Of a stretch of 64,000 bases of DNA, positions 43,613 through 52,124 are shown in pieces. The notes under the pieces are model-generated. The model searched no databases, was not told the origin of the DNA, and saw only the letters and a program-made list of their open reading frames with translations. Both the position numbers and the translations under genes were made by a program. Positions within the stretch are counted from its first letter, which is position 1. Each line of letters begins with the position of its first letter. Origin of the DNA: Halorutilus salinus (lineage in GTDB: Archaea; Halobacteriota; Halobacteria; Halobacteriales; Halorutilaceae); the NCBI RefSeq assembly GCF_026242195.1, contig NZ_RKLV01000004.1, positions 62,001 to 126,000 of the forward strand, written 5' to 3'.

Positions 43613-44805
43613 CAGCAGTCACACATGTCGGGTTCGCAACACGACAGATCGTCCATGAACATACTTTCCTCGCGGTATACTTCGAGCGGCGAGGTGTCGA
43701 CGCCGAGGCGTTCGCCGATAGTCTCCGCGATGACGGGGAAACGCGTCCTGAACTTGTAGATGAAGCAGAACAGAACACCGTTGTGTGCTACCTCTGGACC
43801 CGCGAGGAAAAGACCGTCGGCGATAGGTGACTCGTCGCGGTCGGTGAGGGGCACGACGCCTTCTTGATCGCGCGGGAAGTACTCGTCGGCGGGTCCGAAC
43901 TCCGTCTCGAATCCCCCCGCGAGTAACGGGCGTGTCTCTGTCTCTATGCGCCCCTCACTGTCGCTCAGACCGTCCTCGGTGACCTCGCGGGTCACGACGG
44001 CGTACCTACATCCATCGGTGTAGCGTTCGACCCGTTCGACGTACGTGTCTCCGGCGAACGTCAGGTTGTCCGAACCGGCGATACGGTCGAGCCTTTCGAG
44101 CGTGTACGGTGAGAGGCTGACGCTCGGGTCGGGTGCGCGGACAGCCCACGGCGCGCCGGAGTCGACTACGGTCACCGAACAGCCGTTGTCGATGAGTCCG
44201 ACAGCCGCGTCTATGCCGCTCTCGTAGCCCCCGATGACGACGAACTCCTCTCCTTTCTCGGCGTGGTTCTTCCACGAGTTGACCTCGGTATTGTGGACAC
44301 AGCAGTCCGCACCTTCGAAGGGTCTCCGCGGCTCGCCGTACTGTCCCGTAGCCCAGACGACGAAACGCGTCTCAACCTCGCCGTCGTCGGTTTCGAGGAC
44401 GAAGCCCTCTTGTGCGCCACCATCGACCGCCATCTCGGTGGCTTCGTCGGTGGTAGTGTTTCTCGGACGGACGGAGCCGACCTCGACACCCTCTTTGACG
44501 GGTAGCTCGTAGTACTCGGCGACACCTTCGAGGTAGTCGGCGTACTCCTCACCCGACGGGTGCTCGCGGTCGAGAGCGAAAGCGGGCGAGGTCTTCGGCG
44601 TCACGGCGTTGAGGTCGGGTATACCGAAGCTGTTGCTCGGGAAAGAAGGTGTTATGAAACGCATCTCCTCGGGCCAGTCACGGAACGACGCGCCGATACG
44701 GTCACGTTCGACAACGACGAAGTCGAGGTCGAGCTTCGAAAGAGCGACGCCGACACCGACACCCGCCGCGCCAGCACCGACGACGACGGCGTCGTAGCCT
44801 TTCAT
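43612..44805 (-). CDS. CzcO-like flavoprotein with a C-terminal Cys cluster
   Basis: A 397-residue FAD/NADPH protein of the flavin-monooxygenase/CzcO type: VVVGAGAAGVGVGVAL at the N-terminus, VVIGGYESGIDAAVGL near residue 190, and DGLFLAGPEV near 340. The last ten residues are SCCEPDMCDC, four Cys and two Asp that look like a metal-binding tail. First gene of the operon; operators O3 and O4 lie 117-177 bases upstream. Reaction unknown. Confidence 0.75.
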   Translation of the reverse strand: MKGYDAVVVGAGAAGVGVGVALSKLDLDFVVVERDRIGASFRDWPEEMRFITPSFPSNSFGIPDLNAVTPKTSPAFALDREHPSGEEYADYLEGVAEYYELPVKEGVEVGSVRPRNTTTDEATEMAVDGGAQEGFVLETDDGEVETRFVVWATGQYGEPRRPFEGADCCVHNTEVNSWKNHAEKGEEFVVIGGYESGIDAAVGLIDNGCSVTVVDSGAPWAVRAPDPSVSLSPYTLERLDRIAGSDNLTFAGDTYVERVERYTDGCRYAVVTREVTEDGLSDSEGRIETETRPLLAGGFETEFGPADEYFPRDQEGVVPLTDRDESPIADGLFLAGPEVAHNGVLFCFIYKFRTRFPVIAETIGERLGVDTSPLEVYREESMFMDDLSCCEPDMCDC

Positions 44806-44921
44806 GTCCCCGACACCGCCTGGGTCACAGCTCTACCTCGGGTTCCTACAGCAACTTCGACGCCGAATACCACGGCTGACGAGCCGGCTAAGAGCCATCT
44901 GTGGTCTGTTTCCTGCCCCAT

Positions 44922-44951
44922 GTTAACAAAAATAGTATCTAAGTTAATAAG
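44922..44951. promoter_or_regulatory. Island operator O3: GTTAACA-N16-TAATAAG
   Basis: Six of seven positions match the consensus in each half, with the standard 16-base spacer. It is the first of two tandem sites upstream of the FeoB-like operon. Confidence 0.6.
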
Positions 44952-44952
44952 A

Positions 44953-44982
44953 GTTATTATAGAACTACAATATGATAATAAT
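44953..44982. promoter_or_regulatory. Island operator O4: GTTATTA-N16-TAATAAT
   Basis: The left half is perfect, the right half six of seven. It follows O3 by one base, giving two adjacent sites 31 bases apart, i.e. about three helical turns. Confidence 0.65.
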
Positions 44983-45273
44983 CATGGTTCACAGCGACCT
45001 GTCCTCACGCACTACCATGACGCGCGAAGAGGTCAGTCATACTTCGGCGTGTGCATCTCCGGTCGTTTCTGCGGTGTCGCGTATATTTTCCATAATCACG
45101 CAGTGGTCGGGCGCATCACAGGAGCTCTTCGTGTCTTCGTCGAATAGGTGGACTCCTCACGACCGTAGAATTCCCCCGCTTCCCGGTAGCTCCGAGACGC
45201 GCGGTTCAACGACTGCTTCTTCAGCACCGACGATAAGGAAAGTCGGTAAGAGAACTGTAGCAACCGACGTTGT

Positions 45274-45426
45274 TCAGTGTTCCGCGTGGACGTGTTCGCG
45301 CAGACCCTCTTCGTCGTCAAAGCCCTCGTCACACACACCGCATTTGTTGTGGTGGAGGGCGACGTGTTGGGTAACTCCTGCTGCCGATTCGAAGTTCGCG
45401 TCACAGTTCGTGCATGCGTACGACAT
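45274..45426 (-). CDS. C2H2 zinc-finger mini-protein
   Basis: A 50-residue protein from the ATG at 45426 (an ATG 10 codons earlier is possible). Two C2H2 units are visible: YACTNCDANFESAAGVTQHVALHH and KCGVCDEGFDDEEGLREHVHAEH, each with CxxC and two His. Such small zinc-finger proteins are common in haloarchaea; roles are mostly unknown. Two zinc sites next to ZnuABC are worth noting. A TATA-like TACTTTT lies upstream on the minus strand. Confidence 0.8.
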   Translation of the reverse strand: MSYACTNCDANFESAAGVTQHVALHHNKCGVCDEGFDDEEGLREHVHAEH

Positions 45427-45819
45427 TGCGTTGTTAACTAAGAGCCGTTTTGACAAAAGTATTGCTGTGATAGCGCCCCTTTCTGGTATTATTCCTTGTT
45501 AACTTTGCGTCGACTTTCGCAACCCCTGTATCTCAAAGGGGTGGTAATGTCTTCTTATTAAATATCATCTCCGGATAACAACCCTTATTATTTCAGTAGC
45601 TCTCAGAAGGTGGTCACAGCCACGGAGACGCGACTGTCTCAGTTGGAACCGGTGGCGAACAGAACGGTGGAATAGATGCTTCGGAACCGTTCTGATGGAC
45701 CGAGTCTGGTGACCCCTCTGGAGCCCTCCTTATTAGAAACTGCTCTCGTCGTAATACATCTTATTAAGAAAAACAAAATGATAATAACTTTAAGCGGGAG
45801 CAGTATACTGGGTATTATA
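45427..45819. other. Regulatory intergenic region with operators and hairpins
   Basis: About 390 bases before the large secreted protein gene. It has operator O5 (45729-45758), two N15-spaced weak sites (CTTATTA-N15-TAACAAC at 45554-45582 and CTTATTA-N15-TAATAAC at 45760-45788), a CAGAACGG/CCGTTCTG inverted repeat (45660-45694) and a TATA-like CTTTAAG about 32 bases before the ATG. No gene is seen. Confidence 0.5.
45729..45758. promoter_or_regulatory. Island operator O5: CTTATTA-N16-TAATACA
   Basis: Left half six of seven, right half five of seven against the consensus. The same variant right half (TAATACA) appears before the paralogous secreted-protein gene at 52033-52062, which supports a shared function. 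Confidence 0.5.
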
Positions 45820-48345
45820 ATGTCCCGAAAAAACGTTTCCCAGCCGAAACGCATAGTCTTTAAAACAGGACTGGTGCTGTTGGCTTTCCTAGCGATAGCC
45901 GGGGTAGCCTTGTCGGGCACGGCTGTCGCTCAGGAAGACGCCTACCATGGAGATACCGAAGGTGTCGAACTGTTGGTTGAGGAAGACACCGACGACGAGT
46001 TCGCATGCGTTTACGCTAAATACAACAACCGCACTTCGCTGACTGGAGGTGCTTCTGTCGAAGATGCCCCGACGGTTAGCGACACTCACGTCGTCTGGAA
46101 CGTGACATACAGCGGAGACGAAGGGTATGTAAACTTCGACGCTGGCTCGCACACTGCCGACGCTCCGTACGTCTTCTACGCCGCGAACGGCTCCGTGGAC
46201 GCTGTCGACGCGAACGGCTCCGTGGACGCTGTCGACGCGAACGGCTCCGTGGACGCTGTCGACGCGGAGGTTCTCGAAAGGGGAGGGGTACCCGGCTGTG
46301 ACGCGCTCGACGAGTACGTTAAGATCGAGGCTCCCGAAGACGGAGTCAACAGCCTCGTTCTCACCGACGTCGGATACAAGTTCGATATACTCAACCGTAG
46401 CACCGGCGGAGTCGTCGCGGAAGCCCATGGGGAACGCTGGTACGGAAACATCTCTGAAATAGTGCAGGGCGAACACGTATCACTGGGAGCGAACGTGGAG
46501 GACAGAGGCGGTAACGAAATAGAACCTGACGGTGGCAACCACTCCTTAGGTGTCGAACCGGCTGGTGGAGCCGACGAGAACGTCGTGTCGCTCGAAGAAC
46601 ACGGAGACTACGTACGGATAACCGGTGAGGAAGAAGGAACCGCAGAAGTTCTTTTCCAGCTACTACACAACGACAGCATCGAGTACGAAACCCCTCCGAT
46701 GGAGGTCAGTGTTGTACAAGAAACCGACGAGGTGAGAGAGGAACCGAATGAGGGTGAGACACCCGAAACCGTCGAGCTTATTGCTGAGAAAGAGGTCGAC
46801 AACGAACACGCGTGCCTCCACGGTGACCACGACGACCGTGTCCCACTAACCGGAGGCGACTCTGCCGGTGGTGCTCCGACGGTCGAAGAAGACCACGTTA
46901 TCTGGAACGTGACACACAGCGACGGAGGGTACGTCAACTTCGACGCTGGGGGATACAACAACGACGGTCAGTTCGTCTTCTACGTCGCGGGTGGTTCTGC
47001 TAACCCCACCGAATCCAGGGTGATTGGGAAGGGGGATGTAGGAGAGTGTGACTCGCTTGACGGGTACATCGAGGTCGAAGTCCCTTCCGACGAGGTAGTA
47101 ACCCTCGAACTCACCGAGGGTGACATATCTAGCGTTCCTGTAGATGAACCAGCACCGGTAGAAGAGAATGAAACGGAAGAGGAGAAATCCGAAACCGTCG
47201 AGCTTCTCGCTGAGAAAGAGGTCGACAACGAACACGCGTGTCTCCACGGTGACCACGATGGCCGCACGCCACTAGCCGGAGGTGACTCTGCCGACAGTGC
47301 TCCGACGGTCGAAGAAGACCACGTTATCTGGAACGTGACACACGGCGACGGAGGGTACGTCAACTTCGACGCTGGGGGATACAACGACGATGGTCAGTTC
47401 GTCTTCTACGTCGCGGGTGGTTCTGCTAACCCCACCAGCTCCAGGGTGATTGGAAAGGGGGACGTCGGAGAGTGTGACTCCCTTGATGGGTACATCGAAG
47501 TCGAAACTCCCTCCGACGAGGTGATAACCCTCGAACTCACCGAGGGTGATATATCTAGCGTTCCTGTAGATGAACCAGCACCGGTAGAAGAGAATGAAAC
47601 GGAAGAAGAAAAGGAAAACCAAACGGAAGAAAAACAGGAGCCGGAAGTAGAAACCGAAGAAACGGGGGAAAGGAAAGCTATCGAGCTCCTTGCTGAGAAA
47701 GAAGTTAACCACGAACACGCGTGCCTCCACGGGGGCTACGACGACCGTGTCCCACTAACCGGAGGCGACTCTGCCGAAGACGCCCCTGTGATCAACGAAA
47801 CACACGTAACCTGGAACGTGACTCACCACGGAGAGGAAGGGTACGTCAGCTTCGACACTGAACCGTACGACCACAACGGGTCGTTCGTGTTTTACACCGC
47901 AGACGGCTCCGCAGAGCCCGTTGGCTCTGATATAGCCGGTAATGGGAATGTCGGTGAGTGTGAATCCCTCGAAGAGTACATCAAGGTGGAAAAGCCATCT
48001 GACGGTGTTATCAGTCTCCAACTCGTGGGAGAGAGCCTCAACGCACCCGGGGAAGAGAGCGAGGAAACCGAAGGAGAAGGGGGAACTCAAAAAGAGAGCG
48101 TCGGAGAGAGCCGTGAAGAGCACAGCGAGAACGAAGAAGTAGACGAGGCAAACGAGGAGGACGAAAACGAGAACGCCGAGTCCGGAACAGGAAACGGCGA
48201 GGATGGGGTCATGTCCGAAAACTCCTCAGCCGGAACATCCGACCCCGAGGACGGAGACGGTGACTCGGGAGAGGGGCTTCCCGGATTCACGGGTCTAGCC
48301 GCTCTGGTTGCCCTGTCTGTTGGTGTGGCACTCAGACGCCGCTGA
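45820..48345 (+). CDS. Large secreted modular protein with PGF-CTERM anchor (MP1)
   Basis: 841 residues from the ATG at 45820. A signal peptide ends in TAVA-QED (~37). Four copies of a ~120-residue module (A) follow, each with NEHACLHGDHDDRTPLTGG and a second Cys (VGECDSL); between A1 and A2 is one copy (187-298) of a ~115-residue module (B) that is also inserted in ZnuA. An acidic Glu/Asn/Ser linker precedes the PGF-CTERM (PGFTGLAALVALSVG, then RRR), an archaeosortase signal for lipid anchoring at the S-layer. A 27-base unit coding NGSVDAVDA is repeated three times. Function unknown; His, Cys and context suggest metal capture. Operator O5 precedes it. Confidence 0.8.
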   Translation: MSRKNVSQPKRIVFKTGLVLLAFLAIAGVALSGTAVAQEDAYHGDTEGVELLVEEDTDDEFACVYAKYNNRTSLTGGASVEDAPTVSDTHVVWNVTYSGDEGYVNFDAGSHTADAPYVFYAANGSVDAVDANGSVDAVDANGSVDAVDAEVLERGGVPGCDALDEYVKIEAPEDGVNSLVLTDVGYKFDILNRSTGGVVAEAHGERWYGNISEIVQGEHVSLGANVEDRGGNEIEPDGGNHSLGVEPAGGADENVVSLEEHGDYVRITGEEEGTAEVLFQLLHNDSIEYETPPMEVSVVQETDEVREEPNEGETPETVELIAEKEVDNEHACLHGDHDDRVPLTGGDSAGGAPTVEEDHVIWNVTHSDGGYVNFDAGGYNNDGQFVFYVAGGSANPTESRVIGKGDVGECDSLDGYIEVEVPSDEVVTLELTEGDISSVPVDEPAPVEENETEEEKSETVELLAEKEVDNEHACLHGDHDGRTPLAGGDSADSAPTVEEDHVIWNVTHGDGGYVNFDAGGYNDDGQFVFYVAGGSANPTSSRVIGKGDVGECDSLDGYIEVETPSDEVITLELTEGDISSVPVDEPAPVEENETEEEKENQTEEKQEPEVETEETGERKAIELLAEKEVNHEHACLHGGYDDRVPLTGGDSAEDAPVINETHVTWNVTHHGEEGYVSFDTEPYDHNGSFVFYTADGSAEPVGSDIAGNGNVGECESLEEYIKVEKPSDGVISLQLVGESLNAPGEESEETEGEGGTQKESVGESREEHSENEEVDEANEEDENENAESGTGNGEDGVMSENSSAGTSDPEDGDGDSGEGLPGFTGLAALVALSVGVALRRR
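46183..46263 (+). repeat. Three exact 27-base tandem repeats inside MP1
   Basis: Units at 46183, 46210 and 46237 code for NGSVDAVDA three times, each holding an N-glycosylation sequon (NGS). Exact identity points to recent slippage; copy number may vary between strains. Confidence 0.9.
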
Positions 48346-48680
48346 AGCACCTTCGGTATCAACCTACGTAGTCTGCGGTATCCAGAACAGCCGGACATAC
48401 GTGTAACAGCCGACAACGGTTTCTTCACGACCTCACGACCCTGCTCCTGAGTTCCGGACGTTCGCGAGCCGGCGGTCGTTGCTGGCGCGCAAAGTTCCCG
48501 GGTAGTGTAAAAAGCCGTCTCCGGCGGCACCAACCGGAGACCGAACACGACTACAGGCACCGGTGAAACGCAGTTCTGAGCAGGCTTGCATGTTAAGAAA
48601 TATATCTCTGTTAATACTCATTATTAACAAAGCTCTATTAGATAATAACGCTTATAAGCTGGTAGGCTGTTCCTACGCAT
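48346..48680. other. Intergenic region before znuA
   Basis: 335 bases without a gene. It has an inverted repeat GTCTCCGG/CCGGAGAC (48517-48541), which could end transcription of MP1, and a cluster of AT-rich dyads: GTTAATA-CTCAT-TATTAAC (48610-48628) and operator O6. A TATA-like CTTATAA (48651-48657) is ~27 bases before the znuA ATG. Confidence 0.5.
48620..48649. promoter_or_regulatory. Island operator O6: ATTATTA-N16-TAATAAC
   Basis: Left half six of seven, right half perfect. It ends one base before the TATA-like box of znuA, so binding would block the promoter. An overlapping short dyad with a 5-base spacer lies at 48610-48628. Confidence 0.65.
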
Positions 48681-50084
48681 ATGAAGACCACGAGAAGAAA
48701 CCTTCTCAAGACGGGTGCGGGTCTCGGATCAGCGGGTGCCCTGTCGGGGTGTCTCAACACCGCCGACCCTGCCGGAGCCGGAGCCAGTAGCGGTGACCGA
48801 GGTTTCGAAGGATACGCCGCGTTCTTCGCCCTCTGGGACTGGAGCGAGCAGGTCACAGGAGACCTCGCAAGCTTCGAAAACGCCGTCGACACCGGCGAAA
48901 TGGGTCACGGATGGTCCCCACCGGGCAACATCGTGCGCGATATCGCCGACTCGGAAGCCTTCGTCTACCTCGACACCCCCGAGTTCAGATGGGCACAGGA
49001 CGCCGCCACCCAGATAAGCAACGACCACGACGACGTCGTGGTCATCGACGCGATGCGGGGTATGGAGGGACAGCTCCTCAACTGGGATGTAGAGACGGAC
49101 GACGACAAGACCCCCGACTACGACCATGACTTCGGGAGGGACGTAGCGGTTGAGAAGTTCAACATCTACGACGTCCGCACAGGGGAAGAGCCCGCTGTCT
49201 GGCACATAGACCACTGGCACGGCAGTCCTCCGGACGTACCCCTGAACGGGTCCGTCTACCTCAAAGGTGCCTTTGAGGACGACGAAGGGCGCGTCGTGCC
49301 CCTCGGCGAACAGGGCTTCACGTTCGGGGCTTCGGTCAGGGACGGTTCCGAGGATGTCCTGTCTTTCGAACCCGACGGCGACCGTATCGGACTACACGGA
49401 GAGGAGACCGGAAGGGCTAGTATAGCGTTCGAACTACGGCACGAGGGAGACGTAGTCTGGGACACGAGCAGTGACCTCACGCCTGTCTCGGTGCTCGAGG
49501 AGGTAGAGAAGGAGGGAGCGTCCAGGGCAAAAGACCCACACTTCTGGGTCGACCCCGTCCTCGGTCAAGACGGCGTGGACAACATCACCGAGGGCCTCAC
49601 AGAAGCCGACCCGGAGAACGAGGCTGTCTACGAGGAAAACGCCGCCGAGTACAAGGAAGAACTCGCGGGTGTCGACGAGGCTTTCGAGGAACTCACAGAG
49701 GAGGCGGAACTCGACGTCGGCGTCTTCGTCGGTCACAACTCGTACCAGTACGTCGAAAACAGGTACGGGTTCGAACTCCACACCCCTGTAGGAGTCTCAC
49801 CCGACGAACAGGTTCGGTCGGAGGACGTCGCGAGGTCAATTGAAGTCGTCGAGGAACACGGCATAGAAACCGTTCTGTACGACCCGTTCGAGACGACCGA
49901 CCCGGCAGGCGACACGATCCCCAACGGGGCACGCGTCATACTCGAAAACACTGACGCGACCGACACAGCACCCCTGACACCTGCCTCAGGTACGACGCGC
50001 GAGTGGCAGGAAAGGGACTACGGATGGGTCGAGATGATGACAGAGATAAATATTCCGTCGCTTGAACGGGCATTAAAAGCGTGA
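48681..50084 (+). CDS. znuA: ZnuA-type metal-binding lipoprotein with an inserted module B
   Basis: 467 residues. A twin-arginine signal (TTRRNLLKTG) and lipobox (SGC, Cys24) give a Tat-exported lipoprotein. The N-lobe has the first metal His in MGHGWSPPGN (His76). Residues ~158-272 are module B (WHIDHWHGSPPDV, then FELRHEGDVVW), foreign to ZnuA but shared with MP1 and MP2. The C-lobe continues with DPHFWVDP (His287), VGHNSYQYVENRYG (His352) and an acidic ligand in YDPFETTDPAG. The usual ZnuA His-rich loop position is replaced by the module. It delivers Zn2+ to the ZnuBC proteins encoded next. About 180 residues longer than standard. Confidence 0.88.
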   Translation: MKTTRRNLLKTGAGLGSAGALSGCLNTADPAGAGASSGDRGFEGYAAFFALWDWSEQVTGDLASFENAVDTGEMGHGWSPPGNIVRDIADSEAFVYLDTPEFRWAQDAATQISNDHDDVVVIDAMRGMEGQLLNWDVETDDDKTPDYDHDFGRDVAVEKFNIYDVRTGEEPAVWHIDHWHGSPPDVPLNGSVYLKGAFEDDEGRVVPLGEQGFTFGASVRDGSEDVLSFEPDGDRIGLHGEETGRASIAFELRHEGDVVWDTSSDLTPVSVLEEVEKEGASRAKDPHFWVDPVLGQDGVDNITEGLTEADPENEAVYEENAAEYKEELAGVDEAFEELTEEAELDVGVFVGHNSYQYVENRYGFELHTPVGVSPDEQVRSEDVARSIEVVEEHGIETVLYDPFETTDPAGDTIPNGARVILENTDATDTAPLTPASGTTREWQERDYGWVEMMTEINIPSLERALKA

Positions 50085-50121
50085 TAGGGAACAGGGGAGT
50101 TTGGTCTATGGGTGGTCTCGT

Positions 50122-50856
50122 ATGACCGTCGTCACCCTCGACGGAGTGAGTTTCAGCTACGAAGAAACACTCGCTGTGTGCGACATAACCTTCGAGATAG
50201 AGGAAGGCGAGTTCCTGGGTCTCGTCGGACCCAACGGGAGCGGTAAGACGACACTCCTGCGGATAATGCTCGGTCTTTTAGAGCCTGACGAGGGCGAAGC
50301 GACCCTGTTCGGTGAGACGGCACACCTCTTTGAGGAAGGCGCGCGCATAGGCTACGTCTCGCAGGAGTCGACCGACCGCGGTGGCATCATGCCTGTCACG
50401 GTCGGTGAGGCTGTCCGTATGGGGCGTTTCGCCGCCGCGGGACGCCGTCTCAGCGACGAGGACCACCGAGCCGTCGCCGACGCTCTCGAAAAGGTCGGTA
50501 TAGCAGACCTCGCCGACCGCCCTGTGGGCGCGCTGTCGGGCGGACAGAAACAGCGCGCCTACATCGCACGCGCACTCGCATCGGACGCCGACCTCCTCGC
50601 CCTTGACGAGCCGGCCGTCGGCGTCGATGCCGAATCACGCGAGGAGTTCTACGGTCTCCTTGGCAGCCTCAACGGTGAAGGTATCACCGTTGTTCTGATA
50701 GAACACGACATAGGCGTCGTGACCGAACACGCCGACCGTATCGCGTGTGTCGACGTGGAGCTCTACCACCACGGCGACACGGAGTCGTTCATGAAAAGCG
50801 GTGCTCTTGAACAGGCGTACGGCGAGAAAAAAAGGGTTCTACGCCAAAGCCACTGA
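50122..50856 (+). CDS. znuC: Zinc ABC transporter ATPase
   Basis: A 244-residue ATPase from the ATG at 50122. Walker A GPNGSGKTTLLR, Q-loop YVSQEST, signature LSGGQKQRAYIARAL, Walker B LLALDEPAVGVD and H-loop LIEHDIGVV are intact. Sequence type is the metal-uptake (ZnuC/MntB) branch. It follows znuA by 37 bases and precedes znuB by 3, one operon. Confidence 0.92.
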   Translation: MTVVTLDGVSFSYEETLAVCDITFEIEEGEFLGLVGPNGSGKTTLLRIMLGLLEPDEGEATLFGETAHLFEEGARIGYVSQESTDRGGIMPVTVGEAVRMGRFAAAGRRLSDEDHRAVADALEKVGIADLADRPVGALSGGQKQRAYIARALASDADLLALDEPAVGVDAESREEFYGLLGSLNGEGITVVLIEHDIGVVTEHADRIACVDVELYHHGDTESFMKSGALEQAYGEKKRVLRQSH

Positions 50857-50859
50857 ACC

Positions 50860-51879
50860 ATGTCGGCAAGAAACACGGTGCGAAGGCTACGCTCGGCACT
50901 CCCGAGCAGACACGCCGCAGAGATAGCGGCTCTCGTCGTCACGGGCTTGCTCGCGGTCGTGATGCTCGGATTTGTCGTACTCTACTGGCTACAGGACGTG
51001 CCCGGATTCGGCGTCGCGTACGAGGGGTACCGCGAACTCGGGCTCGGGATGGACGCTGCCCTCGGAACCAACGTCTTTTCATACCCTTTCATGTGGCAGT
51101 CGATAGCTACCGGCGTCTTCATCGGCGTCGTCGCCCCCCTCGTGGGTAGCTTTCTTGTCCACAGACAGATGGCTCTGATAGGCGAGACGCTGGCACACAC
51201 CGCATTCGCGGGTGTCGCGTTCGGCTTACTGTTCGCCGGTCTGTTCGGCTTCGGGGGTTCGCCGCTACTCGCCGCACTCATCGTGAGTACCGTCGGTGCT
51301 CTCGGGGTCAACTGGCTCACCAAACACACCGACTCCTACGGCGACGTGCCTATCGCCGTCGTCCTGTCGGGTAGCTTCGCGGTAGCGACGCTCGTCATCA
51401 CCTACGGGCGTGGGCAGACGGGTATAGACATAGAGGGATACCTCTTCGGCGACATAGCCATAGTCACCGCGGGAAGTGCGCGCCTCATGGCTGTCCTCAC
51501 AGTCTGCGTTGTGGGTGTCGTCGTCTGGTTCTACAAGGAACTCGTATTTACGACGTTTGATGAACAGGCGGCGCGTGTCGCTCGCTTAGACGTAGACAGG
51601 TACAACACACTCCTTGTCGTTGTGACCGCGGTCGTCGTCGTCGGTTCGATGCAGATACTCGGTGTCATACTCGTCGCTGGCATGCTCGTCATCCCTGTCG
51701 CTGCGGCGTCGCAGGTATCGAGGAGCTTCCGCGAGACGGTTTATGTCTCTATAATCTTCGGTCAGGCTTCGGTGGTCGCGGGGTTCGCCTTCGCTGTGGC
51801 CGCCGGTATGCCGTCGGGAGGCTCGATAATCGTGATGACCGTGATACTCTACGTAGCCTCGGTTCTATCACCCGACTGA
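50860..51879 (+). CDS. znuB: Zinc ABC transporter permease
   Basis: A 339-residue membrane protein of the ABC-3 family with about eight or nine helices after a ~20-residue polar N-terminus. The cytosolic coupling segment is FTTFDEQAARVARLDVDRYN near residue 230. The C-terminal helices (ASVVAGFAFAVAAGMPSGGSIIV) show the conserved glycine-rich end. Length slightly above ZnuB norm due to the N-terminal extension. Confidence 0.92.
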   Translation: MSARNTVRRLRSALPSRHAAEIAALVVTGLLAVVMLGFVVLYWLQDVPGFGVAYEGYRELGLGMDAALGTNVFSYPFMWQSIATGVFIGVVAPLVGSFLVHRQMALIGETLAHTAFAGVAFGLLFAGLFGFGGSPLLAALIVSTVGALGVNWLTKHTDSYGDVPIAVVLSGSFAVATLVITYGRGQTGIDIEGYLFGDIAIVTAGSARLMAVLTVCVVGVVVWFYKELVFTTFDEQAARVARLDVDRYNTLLVVVTAVVVVGSMQILGVILVAGMLVIPVAAASQVSRSFRETVYVSIIFGQASVVAGFAFAVAAGMPSGGSIIVMTVILYVASVLSPD

Positions 51880-52032
51880 CTTAGCATTATTTCTTTAGCA
51901 GGCTCAAAAAAACACGACGGATCACACAAAGAAATCCCGGAGCAGTTGAAAAAGGCTTCGCTGCTCAGTAAAACCCCGTCTCTGACAGCTGATGTATCCG
52001 GGGGGTTTGATTACACCCGGTTTGAACCTTTT

Positions 52033-52062
52033 GTTACTAAGCTATAGAGTAGATATAATACA
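52033..52062. promoter_or_regulatory. Island operator O7: GTTACTA-N16-TAATACA
   Basis: Left half six of seven, right half five of seven. It is the outer of two sites before the MP2 gene. Confidence 0.5.
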
Positions 52063-52063
52063 T

Positions 52064-52093
52064 ATTATTAAAAGAAAGCCAAATCATAATATC
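52064..52093. promoter_or_regulatory. Island operator O8: ATTATTA-N16-TAATATC
   Basis: Both halves six of seven. It starts 31 bases after O7, the same register as O3/O4, and its right half abuts the TATA-like CTTTAAG (~32 bases before the MP2 ATG). Confidence 0.6.
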
Positions 52094-52124
52094 TTTAAGT
52101 AGAAAAGGTGTACCAGGTACTGTA

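Larger units (their letters stand above)
44806..45273. other. Regulatory intergenic region, no convincing gene
   Basis: About 470 bases between the divergent flavoprotein operon and the zinc-finger gene. It holds operators O3 and O4. A minus-strand open stretch at 45037-45156 codes ~39 acidic residues with two Cys and several His (CDAPDHCVIMENIRD) but lacks a good start, so I do not call it. A long plus-strand frame from 44972 is Ser-rich and not halophile-like. Confidence 0.45.

Noticed and set aside
44972-45502. A 176-codon plus-strand frame between the FeoB operon and MP1
   Set aside because: It is rich in Ser and Arg with few acidic residues, covers operator O4's end and runs antisense to the clear C2H2 protein.
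46183-46263. Tandem repeats as a CRISPR array
   Set aside because: Units are adjacent with no spacers and are in frame inside a coding region.
46173-48123. Several long minus-strand frames opposite MP1
   Set aside because: They mirror the repeated codons of MP1; no start signals or recognisable domains.
48517-48541. Inverted repeat as a bacterial-type terminator
   Set aside because: There is no T-run after it, and archaeal termination does not usually need a hairpin; kept only as a note.
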